From: Zygnema cylindricum
Lineage: Eukaryota; Streptophyta; Zygnematophyceae; Zygnematales; Zygnemataceae
Reading direction: 5' to 3'
Assembly (NCBI GenBank): GCA_037447655.1
Contig: JBBHKE010000580.1
Location: forward strand, 47,250 to 111,249
Length of the DNA: 64,000 bases
The notes under the pieces were generated by a model. The model saw only the letters and a program-made list of their open reading frames with translations, made no database searches and was not told the DNA's origin. The translations under genes and the position numbers were made by a program. Below are positions 53,569 through 63,990 of this stretch, piece by piece. How positions within the stretch are numbered: the stretch's first letter is position 1; each line of letters opens with the position of its first letter.

Positions 53569-54905
53569 CTCTAGGGTACGAATCTTTAATAGAACAAGCT
53601 TCATATACCAGGAAAGTATGATGATTGGAGCTCTATGCGAAAAAAGGTTTTGGGGGATAGTGAGTGGACAGTTGGGGCGTCCATCAAGTCTTGGAATTCC
53701 TCTAGGGTTTGGAGGAAGCAGATTCACCAGGAAAGAGGATCCACCTTCAATGGAGGAAAAAAAAGAATGAGAGGTGGTGGACAAACGAAAGGAGAAGGAG
53801 GCGACCACACCAATAGCAACTGTTTCGGCATTCATGTCATTTATTCCGAGGAACTAAGAGAATGATACTGAAGCCTAGGACTTCAACAATATGGCGGCAA
53901 AGCACTTCATCCTACGCCATCTCACTCAAGGACTTGCATGTCTTCATTTGCATGTGGAAAGGGCATCCAATCTTTAGATGGCTCTCATAGAGATGTACCG
54001 AAGTGGTACGATTCAGCAACAACAGTTGGCTGATCAGAAAGTTAAAGAGTATGTATACAAAGGGGGGAAGATGTTGGATTTTTGTAATGAGCTTGCTACA
54101 CTCTTCATGGAGCTAGAGAGTGCGGGAAAAGATTTTAGTGAAAAAGAAAAGGTTAACTGTTTACTGATGAAGTTACCCGATGAGTTCGAGAACATAGTCA
54201 ACCGTGTGCAGGACTTGCCGGACTCAAGGTAGATATGCAACTCAGTGGTAGGGATTATTCTCGTTCGGGAGAATACGGTTGAGATCCGAAGGGGAGGAAA
54301 GAGTGGCCAAGCCTTGGCAACTGCGACCGATTGGAGGAACAAGGATTCCCGAAACTGGTCGGAAACTATGGGGGGAGGGAGCAGAAAAATCAGACCGACG
54401 AGTTCGGACCAAGGGCTCCCAAAGGTTTATGTCATATTTGTAAGAAACCTGGGCAATATATGGCAGAGTGCACTAAGCTAAACGAGCTTCGGTTAAAGGA
54501 GGGGCGGATCGATGGTACCGCGAGAGGAAAGAAAAAGGCCCATGTGACACAGGTACATGAGGCGGAATCCGAGAACGAGGACGATGAGCTCCTTTTAGAT
54601 GAGGAGTTGGTGGCGAAAAACGAGGTCGAAATTCCACGAAGGCAGAAATGTACTTACGGTGGATTGAAAGGTAAAGCAGGCTGGATTGTAGATTCAGGTG
54701 CCTCCATGCACATGTGTAATGATAGACACCTGTTCACTAAGATAAGAAATATTCCCACCGTAGAGATAGGATACAGGGATGGGAGGATAGTCACCACCAC
54801 TCTTATAGGATCGGTAGATTTGAAAGTGTTAGTAGAAGGAAAGACATCCATAGTAACATTCTCCGATGTATTGTTTATTCTGGAGCTGAACAGATGTCTA
54901 TTTCA
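53558..54905 (+). pseudogene. A2 gag and protease
   Basis: MGPPSRVRIFNRTSFIYQ (Gln at the tryptophan position), KRFWGIVSG, a stop at 53768, then EYVYKGGKMLDFCNEL and LMKLPDEFENIV (53978-54232), the knuckle CHICKKPGQYMAEC with Gln for His as in A1, an acidic linker and protease WIVDSGASMHMC. A deletion of roughly 120 bp relative to A1 follows FILELN near 54890. Confidence 0.88.
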
Positions 54906-55860
54906 TTGCTGAAAAAGGTAGCCATGGGATGTTTAGGCTAGTTTTAAGTAATGAAAAGAAGAAACTTTATTATGCTGGTGTTCATGATATTATGATGTGG
55001 CATAAGAGGCTTGGGCATGTGAATCTAGACAAGTTAAGAGAGATGAAAAAGATAGGAGTGGTGGAGTGAGAGTGATAATATAAGTGATTGTAGTGGATGT
55101 GCTCAAGATAAAACACACAGATTACCCTTTCCTAAAACAACCACCTATAAGGGAGAAAAAATTCTACATCTAGTACACACAGATATTTGGGGACCGGCTA
55201 AAGTGCCCTCACCGGGGGGGAAGAGATTTATGATGACTATCACTGATGATTGGTCTCGGTATTCTCGAGTGTATTTTTTGAAAATCAATTCCGAAGCTCA
55301 GGATTGTTTTAGACAATATAAAGCATGGAGTCAAAAACTCCATGAAACTTCAATCAAGAGAATATGGAGTGACAATGGTGGAGAGTATACTTCTAACCAG
55401 TTTGAGGATTTTCTGAGGGAAGATGGGGTCCAACACCAAAAGACAATTCCAGAAAACCCGGAACAGAATGGGGTAGCTGAAAGGTTAAATATAACACTAA
55501 GTGATAGTGTTAGAAGTTTGTTGTCAGATAAGAAGATGGGAAAAAGGTTTTGGGCAGAAGCAATGAACTATGCTAATTACCTCAAAAATAGAGTTCTTAC
55601 TTCAACCATAAAAGATCAAACACCTTATGAGAGATGGACAGGTCGGAAACCAGACATATCTCACTTAAAGGTTTTCGGCAGTCAAGTATTCGTCTAGATA
55701 CAGATCGGTCTAATTGGAAGCTAGATCCTAAAGGAAAACCGGGATACTTATTAGGATATGATGAGGATGTTAAAGGATATAGAGTTTATGATCTAAAATG
55801 GGAAGATATAATCTTAGTAAAGCATCTAGTAGTTATGGATGAATGAAAGTATGTGGATCC
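54906..55860 (+). pseudogene. A2 integrase
   Basis: Zinc finger WHKRLGHVNL and CSGCAQDK, with a frameshift between them. Core VHTDIWGPAKV, WSDNGGEYTS and EQNGVAERLN retain all three catalytic residues; the tail has HLKVFGSQVF and GYRVYDLKWEDI. Broken at 55697 and 55846. Confidence 0.88.
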
Positions 55861-57060
55861 CTTCAAATATACGAAGTCAGTAAAAATCAGATTTGAGTCA
55901 GAAAATTTTGATGACTTTAAGCTTCCTAACTATCCAGGTTTTAGAGAAGATGACATTCTTGCAGGTTAAAATCAGACTGAAAAGGACTCGGCTGTGGAAA
56001 CTCCAATGACAACTCTACCTGGAGCGGAAGATGTGGTGGAAATTGATTCAGAATCAAGGGATAGGGGAGAAGCCGAGTTTGTTCGAAAGAATCCACGAGA
56101 ACCATCTATTCCGGCCTCAGATTTTGAGGGGGGAATGAGAAGTAGCAAAAGACTGCAAGAAAAACAAGTTAATAACAAGGTAACTAAACTGTCTCATCAA
56201 GATGAACCTCAAACTTATTGAGAGGCAATGACTTGTCCAGAAAGAAATCGGTGGAAGACAGCCATCAATGAGGAGATGGCCTCAATTATGGCAGCCGATA
56301 CTTGGGAGATGGTGGATTGTCCACCTAACCGAAAAACAATCAGTTGTAAGTGGGTTTTCAAATTAAAACTGAACGCAGATAACACAATCGAGCGCTACAA
56401 GGCCCAACTAGTGGCAAAGGGATTTACACAAGAGGAGGGAATTAACTACGAGGAAACCTTTGCCCCGGTGGTCAAATTTCCCTCGGTCCGTATACTTCTC
56501 AGCCTGGCAGCAGCAGAAGACATGGAAGTGCACCAGATAAACATCAAGACAGCCTTTTTACATGGAGAATTGGAAGAGGAGATCTTCATGCGACAACCCA
56601 AAGGGTTTGTGGAGGAAGGAGAGGAGAGTATGGTATGTCGGCTGATTAAATCTCTTTATGGTTTGAAACAGGAGCTTCGACAGTGGAATAAGAAGCTCGA
56701 TGAGTTTCTTACCGGTCTGGGATATATCTGGATCAGCTTAGATCACTTAATCTATGTTTTTGAAGATGAGGAAGGTATTATATTTATTGCAATCTATGTT
56801 GATGATTTGCTTGTTTTAAGTAAATCAATGGAAAAAATTAATAAACTGAAAACTGATCTTAAGGGGCGATTTGAAATGAAACATATGGGGGAAGCAAAAT
56901 ATATGTTAAGAATTCAAGTAGAGAGAGACCGAAAAAGAAAGATTATAAGATTGACTCAAAAAGAAGCAATAGGGAACATGCTTGAAAATTTTCAAATGGA
57001 TAAAGCTAATAGTTGTACAACTCTAATGGAGTTGAAGAAGGGAACTGAGGGGAGTTAGGA
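55861..57060 (+). pseudogene. A2 reverse transcriptase
   Basis: From 56228 open for 276 codons: CPERNRWKTAINEEM, WVFKLKLNADNTIERYK, FTQEEGINYEETFAPVV, INIKTAFLHGELEEEIFM, LIKSLYGLKQELRQWN, the intact FIAIYVDDLLVLS and MGEAKYMLRIQVERD. This is the best-preserved copia RT in the window. Confidence 0.9.
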
Positions 57061-57790
57061 AGAAGGAGTCATAGTCTTAGACAAGGAATTATCTCCTGAA
57101 GAACAGAAGTTCATGCAGACTATTCCTTACAGGCAAGTAGTGGGAAGTCTAATCTATTTTATGAATTGTACCCGGCCAGATTTAGCTGCAGCTGTAGGAG
57201 TGCTGAGTAAAAGTCTAAATGCTCCCACTAAGAGGGATTAGGAGGCAGCTAAGAGAGTCTTTGGATATTTGATAGGAACTAGGGATCTATGGTTGCATTT
57301 GGGTGGGGAGAATACTGACATCACTACTTGGAGTGATGCCAGTTATGGTGATGCTCCGATGAGGAGATGCACTTCTGGATATGTATTATATGTGGGTGAT
57401 GGGGCTTGCTGTTGGAGTAGCAAACAACAAAAAGTTATTGCTCAGTCCACCATGGAGGCTGAGTATATGGCCTCTTGCTCTGCTGTAAAAGAATTGATGT
57501 GGGTCAAGTCTTTGCTTGGTGAGCTAGGTCACCTTAAGAGTGGTGTGCATAAATTTTTTTGTGATAATGAGGCAGCAATCGCTATTTCTGCCAATCCTAA
57601 ACATCATTTTAAAGCCAAATACATGGACATCAAACTCAGCTTTGTTAGAGAGAAAGTAGAAAATAAAATAATCAGTTTAGAGTACAGACCAGATAGTGAG
57701 ATGGTAGCAGATATGATGACCAAACCAGTGCCTTCCCCTAAGCTAATTTTCTGCACTGAGAAGTGTGGTTTGAAATTAAAGATTGACTAG
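57061..57790 (+). pseudogene. A2 RNase H
   Basis: From 57269 open for 173 codons: TDITTWSDASYGDAPMRR, VLYVGDGACCWSSKQQ, STMEAEYMASCSAVKELMW, CDNEAAIAISANPKHH and a closing MVADMMTKPVPSPKLIF. The catalytic Asp, Glu and Asp are all present. It ends at a stop overlapping the polypurine tract. Confidence 0.9.
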
Positions 57791-57803
57791 AAAATAAGGG
57801 GAG
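57791..57803 (+). other. polypurine tract, A2
   Basis: AAAATAAGGGGAG directly before the 3' LTR. Confidence 0.8.
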
Positions 57804-58856
57804 TGTAGATATTAATGGTCCATTTTTAGTATTTTCTAGGTCTAAATAGAAATATAGAAAGATGCCGAGGCAGTCTACCTCTAACTTCTCTCCACAACTC
57901 TGAAACTTGTCGCAGTCACTGAGAAATTCGAGAGGGAGCTAGAGCCATGACTACCTAGGCTATCCAGAGGTTTACGGGAAATATATATTAGTAAGGGGTT
58001 TATTTACTAAAAGGTATGTGCCGGCTACAGGATTTGATCCTGGTACCTACCGGCCGGTAGACTTCCAGTAGCCGGTAGCCTTAGCCGTTAAGTCTGAGAC
58101 TAGTGTTACATACTATAGGGTTTGATAATTAATTATACATTATCAAGTAGGGTTATCATTTAACTGTAACTTTTTACAGCATACATAGGTCCATTAATGT
58201 AAAAGTACGGATTACGGTACAGATAAGAAACCAATACCGCGCATTTAACTCTTTAATGAAACGAATATCGCGCATGTATTTATTACAGCTACGATTAAAT
58301 GTGAATTAAATCGGTCGGCCGGAATAAGCGCCGAGAACGCGGAAGAGGATTTCGGCGGTTTGTGGTCATCGCCACATCGGATGACACGTGTCGGAATGAC
58401 ATTCGATCACGGTATCTCCGAGGATTAAGGGAGCGAATCCGGACATACCACGTGTCGACATTTAGGCCATGTCGTACAATGTCCGTACAGAAAGTACACC
58501 GCCAGCTGTACTTTTGTGTACGGAACTGTAATCTGATTAGCTCCGTACATTAGTAAATAGAGTATGTGAGAGAGATAGGACTTAGAAAAATTAGGAGATA
58601 GGACCCTCTCTCCCAGAGAGCTTCTGTACAAAAGGTCAACTTTGACCCTCCATAACTTACTACTCAGGGGAGCAAATTCAGAGATTCTTTTTGCTATCGA
58701 CTTAGGGGAGTCTTGCCTTCACAGGGTGAAGTTTGTCAGAGTTTTTGTTTGCCAGGGTGGCAGTTGTTCTTGCTGAAACACAAAGGGGTCAGAGTTATCC
58801 TAGAGGCTTCTTGGAAGCTGTCCACTCTGAGGACTTATAGAGGTCTCAGAGTTTTA
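57804..58856 (+). mobile_element. family-A copia A2, 3' LTR
   Basis: 1053 bp, TGTAGATATTAATGG to CAGAGTTTTA, followed by CTGAT. Retains CTCTCTCCCAGAGAG and GACTTAGGGGAGTC. Confidence 0.92.
58009..58093 (-). promoter_or_regulatory. antisense tRNA-like module, A2 3' LTR
   Basis: B-box-like GGATCAAATCC (58030-58040), T4 at 58009-58012, start TTAACGGCTAAGGCTACCGG. Confidence 0.6.
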
Positions 58857-58861
58857 CTGAT
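58857..58861. repeat. target-site duplication CTGAT, right (element A2)
   Basis: Matches 52494-52498; gypsy-3 coding resumes beyond it. Confidence 0.92.
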
Positions 58862-59310
58862 CAGTAGAGAACATTCAAGGAACTAAAAGGGAAGTTGACC
58901 TCTACCCCTACACCGGTGTATCCGACCCTGTTGGGCAATTTGAAGTTTTGATCACTACTGATGCATTTGATAAAGGTCTAGGTGTAGTCATAAGTCAAAA
59001 GTCGGGAAACTCTTTCATCCCATTGCTTTTGAGTCCAGAAAATTAAATGATGCTGAAAAAAACTATCCAGCAAAGGAAAAAGAATTACTTGCAATTGTAC
59101 ATGCATTCGTGAAATGGCGTTTTTATTTGCATAATAAAGAATTTAAATTTCACTGTGATAATAAGGTACTCTCTTTTTCACAAAGATTAAGTGATCCACA
59201 GATTAGGACTGGCAAACCAGTTAGGTGGATGCAGAAATTAGCAAATTTCAAACTTAATGTCAAAGATATTCTTGGGAAGACGAATGTGGTAGCAAATCCT
59301 TTAAGTTGAT
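58862..59310 (+). pseudogene. gypsy-3 RNase H
   Basis: LITTDAFDKGLGVVIS with the first Asp; then, after a frameshift, AEKNYPAKEKELLAIVHAF and KWRFYLHNKEFKFHCDN (59109 onwards) with VRWMQKLANFKLNV. It ends VVANPLS, the usual VADALS region. Confidence 0.85.
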
Positions 59311-60642
59311 ATTTTGAAATAATTCTTATGGTCCAAGATAAATTATTTTTAGATGCTTTTGGAAATGGTTATGATAAAGATACTTATTTTGTTGCTATTT
59401 GAAAAAATATTTCATGAGGGAATTCTGACCTATTGAATAGAGGCATGTCAAAAACTTTACACTAGAAGATGGTTTACTGTATTTGCAAATTGGGGATAGA
59501 TTATGCATTCCTGAAGTGGGAGACTTAAGAAAACAAATTTTGCGAGAAGCTCATGAGCATTTGGGACATCTAGGTCGAGATATAACTCTTAGTTGATTGC
59601 AAAAGAGATTGTTTTGGCTCACGATGGCAAAAGAGGTGTCGAAACACATAGAAAGTTGTTTCCCTTGCCAATAGAGTAAAAACCAAAAACCAAAAACCTA
59701 GAGGTCTCTTAAAACCTTTCGATATCTGCGAAGAGCGTGGTAATTTGTCACTATGGATTTTTTTGTCAGGTTGACTAGATTATCTATAGAAATGACAGTA
59801 TCATGGTCGTAGTCGCTAGGTTCAGTAACATGGCAATATTTATCCTTTGCATAACTACTCATTCAATTGTCGATATTGCAAAGTTATATTTTGACAACGT
59901 GGTCAAACATCATAGAGTCCCTTTATCTATAGTTAGTGATAGGGATTCTAAATTTACGTCTGCATTTTGGAAAGAGTTACACCAAAAATTTAGCCACAGC
60001 ATTGAAAATGAGTACCTAGACAGTAAAGATGTACCTTACACTAGAGGAAGTGCTTAGGAGGAAGTGCTTAGGACGGTTTGCAGTGGCGTTTTAAACACAT
60101 GGGAATCTAAACTACCATTAAAGGAATTTGCATACAATTCATGTAAACATGCTTGTACAGGATTCTCACCATTTGAATTTATAAACGGATACCAACCTAG
60201 GGAAGCATTAGACTTTATAATTAGGGTCACTCAAGAGAATAGAGGTTCTGGAACAGAGTTTTGGGAATACGTTCAAACAGTTTGGAAAACTGTCCGGGAT
60301 GTATTAGTGGAGCAACAAAAGAGGCAAGAATTAAATGCTAACCGCAAACGGGGTGATTGGGTAGTACGCACATGTGACAAGGTCTTGCTTTCTACAACTC
60401 ATTACAAGTGCAAGATCGAGGGACGATCGGATCATACGGGGAAATTTGCTCCTAAGTACATTGGACCATTTACTGTAATCGAGATGATATCGTCAGTTAT
60501 TGCCAAATTGGACTTTCCGCCTTCAACAAATATTCATCCAGTAATACACATCAGCCAATTGAAACCAGCGAATCTTCGACCGACTGAAGGAGGATTGGAA
60601 TTGGATCCCTCAATAATTATAGAACCTGAGGTCCACAGATAG
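59311..60642 (+). pseudogene. gypsy-3 integrase
   Basis: Zinc finger HEHLGHLGRD and ESCFPCQ (59500-59680), core with VVVARFSNMAIF, FDNVVKHHRVP and SIVSDRDSKFTSAFW (59803-60057). After a stop it continues with LKEFAYNSCKHACTGFSPFEF, KFAPKYIGPFTVIE and HPVIHISQLKPA (60064-60642). The first catalytic Asp region is damaged. Confidence 0.87.
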
Positions 60643-60801
60643 GTAATAGATTGGGTTGGTCAATGGTTCAAGGTTGGAAATACTATATTCTAGCAAGTGC
60701 ACTATCTAGGAGGTCTAGAAGATGAATTGACTTTAGAAGATAAAAGTTTTGAGTTTTTACAAAGGTGTTGGAGGGAAAATAATATAGAAGTCCCGTCTTG
60801 A
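60643..60801 (+). pseudogene. gypsy-3 chromodomain-like tail
   Basis: VIDWVGQWFKVGN, a stop, QVHYLGGLEDELTLEDKSFEF and LQRCWREN follow the integrase. The spacing and GQ-F/K-G, Y-V-W-G, E/W pattern match degenerate chromodomains of plant gypsy elements. Confidence 0.6.
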
Positions 60802-60835
60802 GAATGAAAGAGTTTAACTGAGGTCAGTTAAAAAT

Positions 60836-60848
60836 AAAGAGGGGATGA
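60836..60848 (+). other. polypurine tract, gypsy-3
   Basis: AAGAGGGGATGA-type purine run before TGTAAC of the 3' LTR. Confidence 0.6.
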
Positions 60849-60969
60849 TGTAACTAACAGCAGATCGAACTTGTTTGTAAAGGGGTATTTAGGTGTTATC
60901 AATATAGAGTACTAAATTTGGTGGACGTTTGCGAAAGAATCGCGCGATTTAGAGTCCTATTTTAAAAGA
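60849..60969 (+). mobile_element. gypsy-3 3' LTR, first 121 bp
   Basis: Matches 48392-48514 (CAGATCGAACTTG, AGTACTAAATTTGGTGGACG). Cut between A and T by the Helitron; the remainder is not in the window. Confidence 0.88.
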
Positions 60970-60999
60970 CTAGTAAATCAATGCCCGTTACACGGGCAT
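60970..60999 (-). terminator. Helitron 3' terminal hairpin and CTAG
   Basis: Stem-loop ATGCCCGT-GTA-ACGGGCAT (minus strand), spacer TGATTTA, then CTAG. This is the replication-termination signal style of Helitrons. Confidence 0.85.
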
Positions 61000-61347
61000 A
61001 GACCGATTTGAATGTTATCACTTAATTTTTTGCCTCAAATAACAAAGTGTATCACCATCGTACATTTAAGATTTTAATGATTAATTTAACAGTATGTTTT
61101 ATGTCTACACAATCTCTTTACACCTTTTCTTGTTTATATCAACCATAGGGTGATTTGTTCGTAAACATAAATTCATTTTTAACAATTTCACATTGCAAGA
61201 TTGCCCCATTTATATTGTGTTTTTTTTTAGGTATATAAGCCTATATAGCCTACTTTTGAACATGGAAAACCTACTTGTGAATAAACCAAAGGAAATTATA
61301 TCCATCATTCATGTCTCATAGGACGTTAAAGGGTAAGACCCTTACGT

Positions 61348-61922
61348 TTATGTTTCATTATCAAGCATTGGTTCTTCAATCAACACTTTTACATTAGCTC
61401 GAGATGTGACTCGTGACATTGCGACATATAGTTGTCAATGTGCGAACACTGACTGTGGGAGATACAAACCCAAGTGGTGAATTGATTGTCCTTGAGCTTC
61501 GTTGATTATCATTGCAAATCCTACTTGCACTGAAAACTGGCGACGTTTGATCTGGAAAGGTAATGCTTTTTCTTTGCTAATCATTGGAATACGCGAAATG
61601 AATATATTGGTGATTTTAGCAACTCTTGTGAGTATCTTAGCGTGAATGCAGTTTCTGGTAAGACGCACCACCCGGTGTTTGATTCTATTGCAAAGTCTCT
61701 TTTCACCGTTGATATTACGCAACAAAATTATTGGTGTTCCTACCTTTAGCTTGAGCTTGTGCGGTGGTATGCCACTGATTGTCAAAGAATTGAGAAACTC
61801 TTATGGCAACAACAGTTGTTGGTCAGGGTTCTCGCTCTCCACAGTGTCGATTGATAGATATTCCTGCTCTATTTCTGTTATTTTCATCATGACCAAGTTG
61901 TTGACGTTGTTTACATCAACAT
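61348..61922 (-). pseudogene. Helitron helicase (Pif1-like), C-terminal part
   Basis: Minus strand: VDVNNVNNLVMM, a frame through EFLNSLTISGIPPHKLKLKV (one stop before EFLN), GTPIILLRNINGEKRLCN, IFISRIPMI, LPFQIKRRQFSVQVGFAMI, NEAQGQSIHHLGLYLPQSVF, then a TGA in place of a Gly codon and QLYVAMSRVTSRANVKVL. The final IEEPMLDNET ends at a stop near 61348. These are the last helicase motifs of Helitron RepHel proteins. Confidence 0.88.
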
Positions 61923-63022
61923 TGTGACCTCCATTGGTCCACAAAATGTCCAGCTTATATGAAGCCTATAGGATAATATTTGCAGCTTTGACTTTGGCAA
62001 TGAATAAGTGCCACCCTGACACGCAAAAACTCTGACCGACTACACCCCTGTGTAGCGTGGACTCCCTTGAGTCCGCAGCAAAAAGAATCAATGAATTTTC
62101 TCACCTGAGCATTAAGTTATGGTTGTTCAAAGACAGCATATTTGTACAGATGGCCTCTAGGAGAGAGGACTTTTTCAAATTTTGCCTAAGTCCTCAAAAA
62201 CTCCTAATAGCTACTCTAAACCAATCAACGTGAAGTATCCTAATTAGTGTACATATAAAGTACAGCAGCCGCCGTACTTTATAAACGGATATATTCGGCA
62301 CCATTCTTGGTCTGCCACGTGGCAAAAATAGGTCAATAGCATTCTGTCCTTTTTCTCTTCCGACATCCTATAGGATGATGCCACGTGTCATTTCCTTCCA
62401 TTTCGCCGAACTTCTCCCAGATAGTCGTTCCGGCATACCGGCACTCACGCGTGTCGTCCGTTCTTTTCACGGTGATCAATTTCAGCCGTTCGATTTGACG
62501 GCGCGCCGAATAAATGTTGACCGTTGAATTTCACCGGTCAAATTTCCGTGTTGACCGTTGAATTTCGACGGTCAACATTCCGTGTTGACCGTTTAAATTT
62601 TCTTCTTGCTTCGCGAGTCGTCGATCGCGACATTTAATTTCGTCCGTCGAAATCAAATGTCTGTTTCATTTATTTCGTGCGGTACTGCATTTCGTGCGGT
62701 ACCACACGTTCTATGTTTCGTTTCATTCCGTAAGTCGCTAAAAGGAAAATGTCGCCATGTATATTTTATATAGTTATTAAACGTACTCTATGCAACGAAT
62801 CATCAAGACGTAACGGATAAAGCGGACGCCTATTCCGTACGACCCATGTCAAGAGGTTTCAGGATCAAATCCTGGCTGTGTCAATAAAACTTTTGCATGA
62901 GCTTTGTCTTCTGTATATCTTCTCATCTGTCTAAGGTAGCCATGGCTGCCTGTCAATTCTCAATGACTACGATAAGTATGAAAACTGCAAGACTAAACAA
63001 AAAAGTAGAATACAAAATATCA
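61923..63022 (-). mobile_element. family-G solo LTR inside the Helitron
   Basis: Minus LTR from TGTGACCTCCATTGG (3' side, a few terminal bases eroded) to inverted TGATATTTTGTATTC. It carries the GGACTCCCTTGAGTCC hairpin, CCAATCAACG, CTGCCACGTGGC, GCCACGTGTCAT, the tRNA-like module and AGCCATGGCTGCC. Helitron helicase coding is split by it: DRAVLSI on the right side, NVDVNN on the left. AATG occurs at both junctions. Confidence 0.8.
62805..62894 (+). promoter_or_regulatory. antisense tRNA-like module, family G
   Basis: GTAACGGATAAAGCGGACGCC start, B-box-like GGATCAAATCC (62862-62872), tRNA-like end CCTGGCTGTGTCA and T4 at 62891-62894. Confidence 0.6.
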
Positions 63023-63130
63023 TTTTTCAATAGACAGGACCGCACGGTCAGAGAAGTACTCATCACTAAGGTAGTTCGCGGCCACGTCTTGAAAAGTGCA
63101 TGGAATAAGGTTTTCCATGTTCGTCTTTGC
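63023..63130 (-). pseudogene. Helitron helicase, upstream segment
   Basis: Minus strand: MENLIPCTFQDVAANYLSDE and YFSDRAVLSI, the block that precedes the ILTPTN-like motif in Helitron helicases. It directly adjoins the solo LTR. Further upstream coding is not recognisable. Confidence 0.65.
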
Positions 63131-63144
63131 ATAGTTGTTGCACG

Positions 63145-63990
63145 TTTTTTCTTGCCCTAAACAATGTTTAGAACATTCGTTAGTTTACGTATTGCATGAT
63201 TAATCTTTGAAGGTGTTTTTCATCTAAATAGTTTGTTTACACACTACACGGGTACCAAAATCCTTTTTAATCTTATTTTTTATTTTCTGGTTTCTTGTTT
63301 CGTCACGCTTTCTGTTGTCCTAAACAAAGTATATTATCAGTGTGTGTTTTTGGGTTTGATGTTGTTTTTTACTGGTTGCAATACTTCTCTTTATTTCACT
63401 ACGTTTTTCATTCTAACAACAACCATAGGGTAATTTCATTAGCAACACAAATGTATCTCTTACCCGTGAGTTGGGATTTTTTCGTTTCGTGTGCTGGTGA
63501 CCACTTCGGTTCTTCTTCAACTCGGGTAGGCGTACTAATGTTTTGAAGATTCTTTCTTCGATTTTGGCCTCTTGTTGTAGCACGCTTTCTTTTGCCTTGA
63601 ACAAAGTATAGAACGTTGGTTAGTTTACTTATCTTATGATTAATCTTTTAGGACGCTTTTCATCTAATTTGTTTTTCTACACTCTACATGGGTACAAAAA
63701 CCCTTGTTAATCTTCATTATTCATTTTTAGTTTTTTGATTTGATTATTCACTCTTTTTGTTGCTCTAAACAAAGTGTACAGCCATCATGTGTCTACATGT
63801 ATTTCATGTCTCCGTGTCGTAATGTATGATTATTACTTCAGTGTGTTTTTCATCAAACAAAGTGTACAACATCGTATGTCTATGTGTTCACTGTTTCTTT
63901 TTCCTTTTTGCGTTATATCCCAACGTTTTCTCTTCACTATACATGAAACAACAACCATATCGTGCTTTTTTTAGCGACAAAGACGGATCA
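63145..63990. repeat. tandemly repeated non-coding segment near the window edge
   Basis: Segments starting near 63150 (CCCTAAACAATGTTTAGAAC) and near 63593 (CCTTGAACAAAGTATAGAAC) align over more than 150 bp, about 443 bp apart. A partial third copy begins near 63763. The phrase CAACCATAGGGT at 63421 also occurs in the Helitron 3' region at 61139, linking these repeats to the Helitron. Confidence 0.6.
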
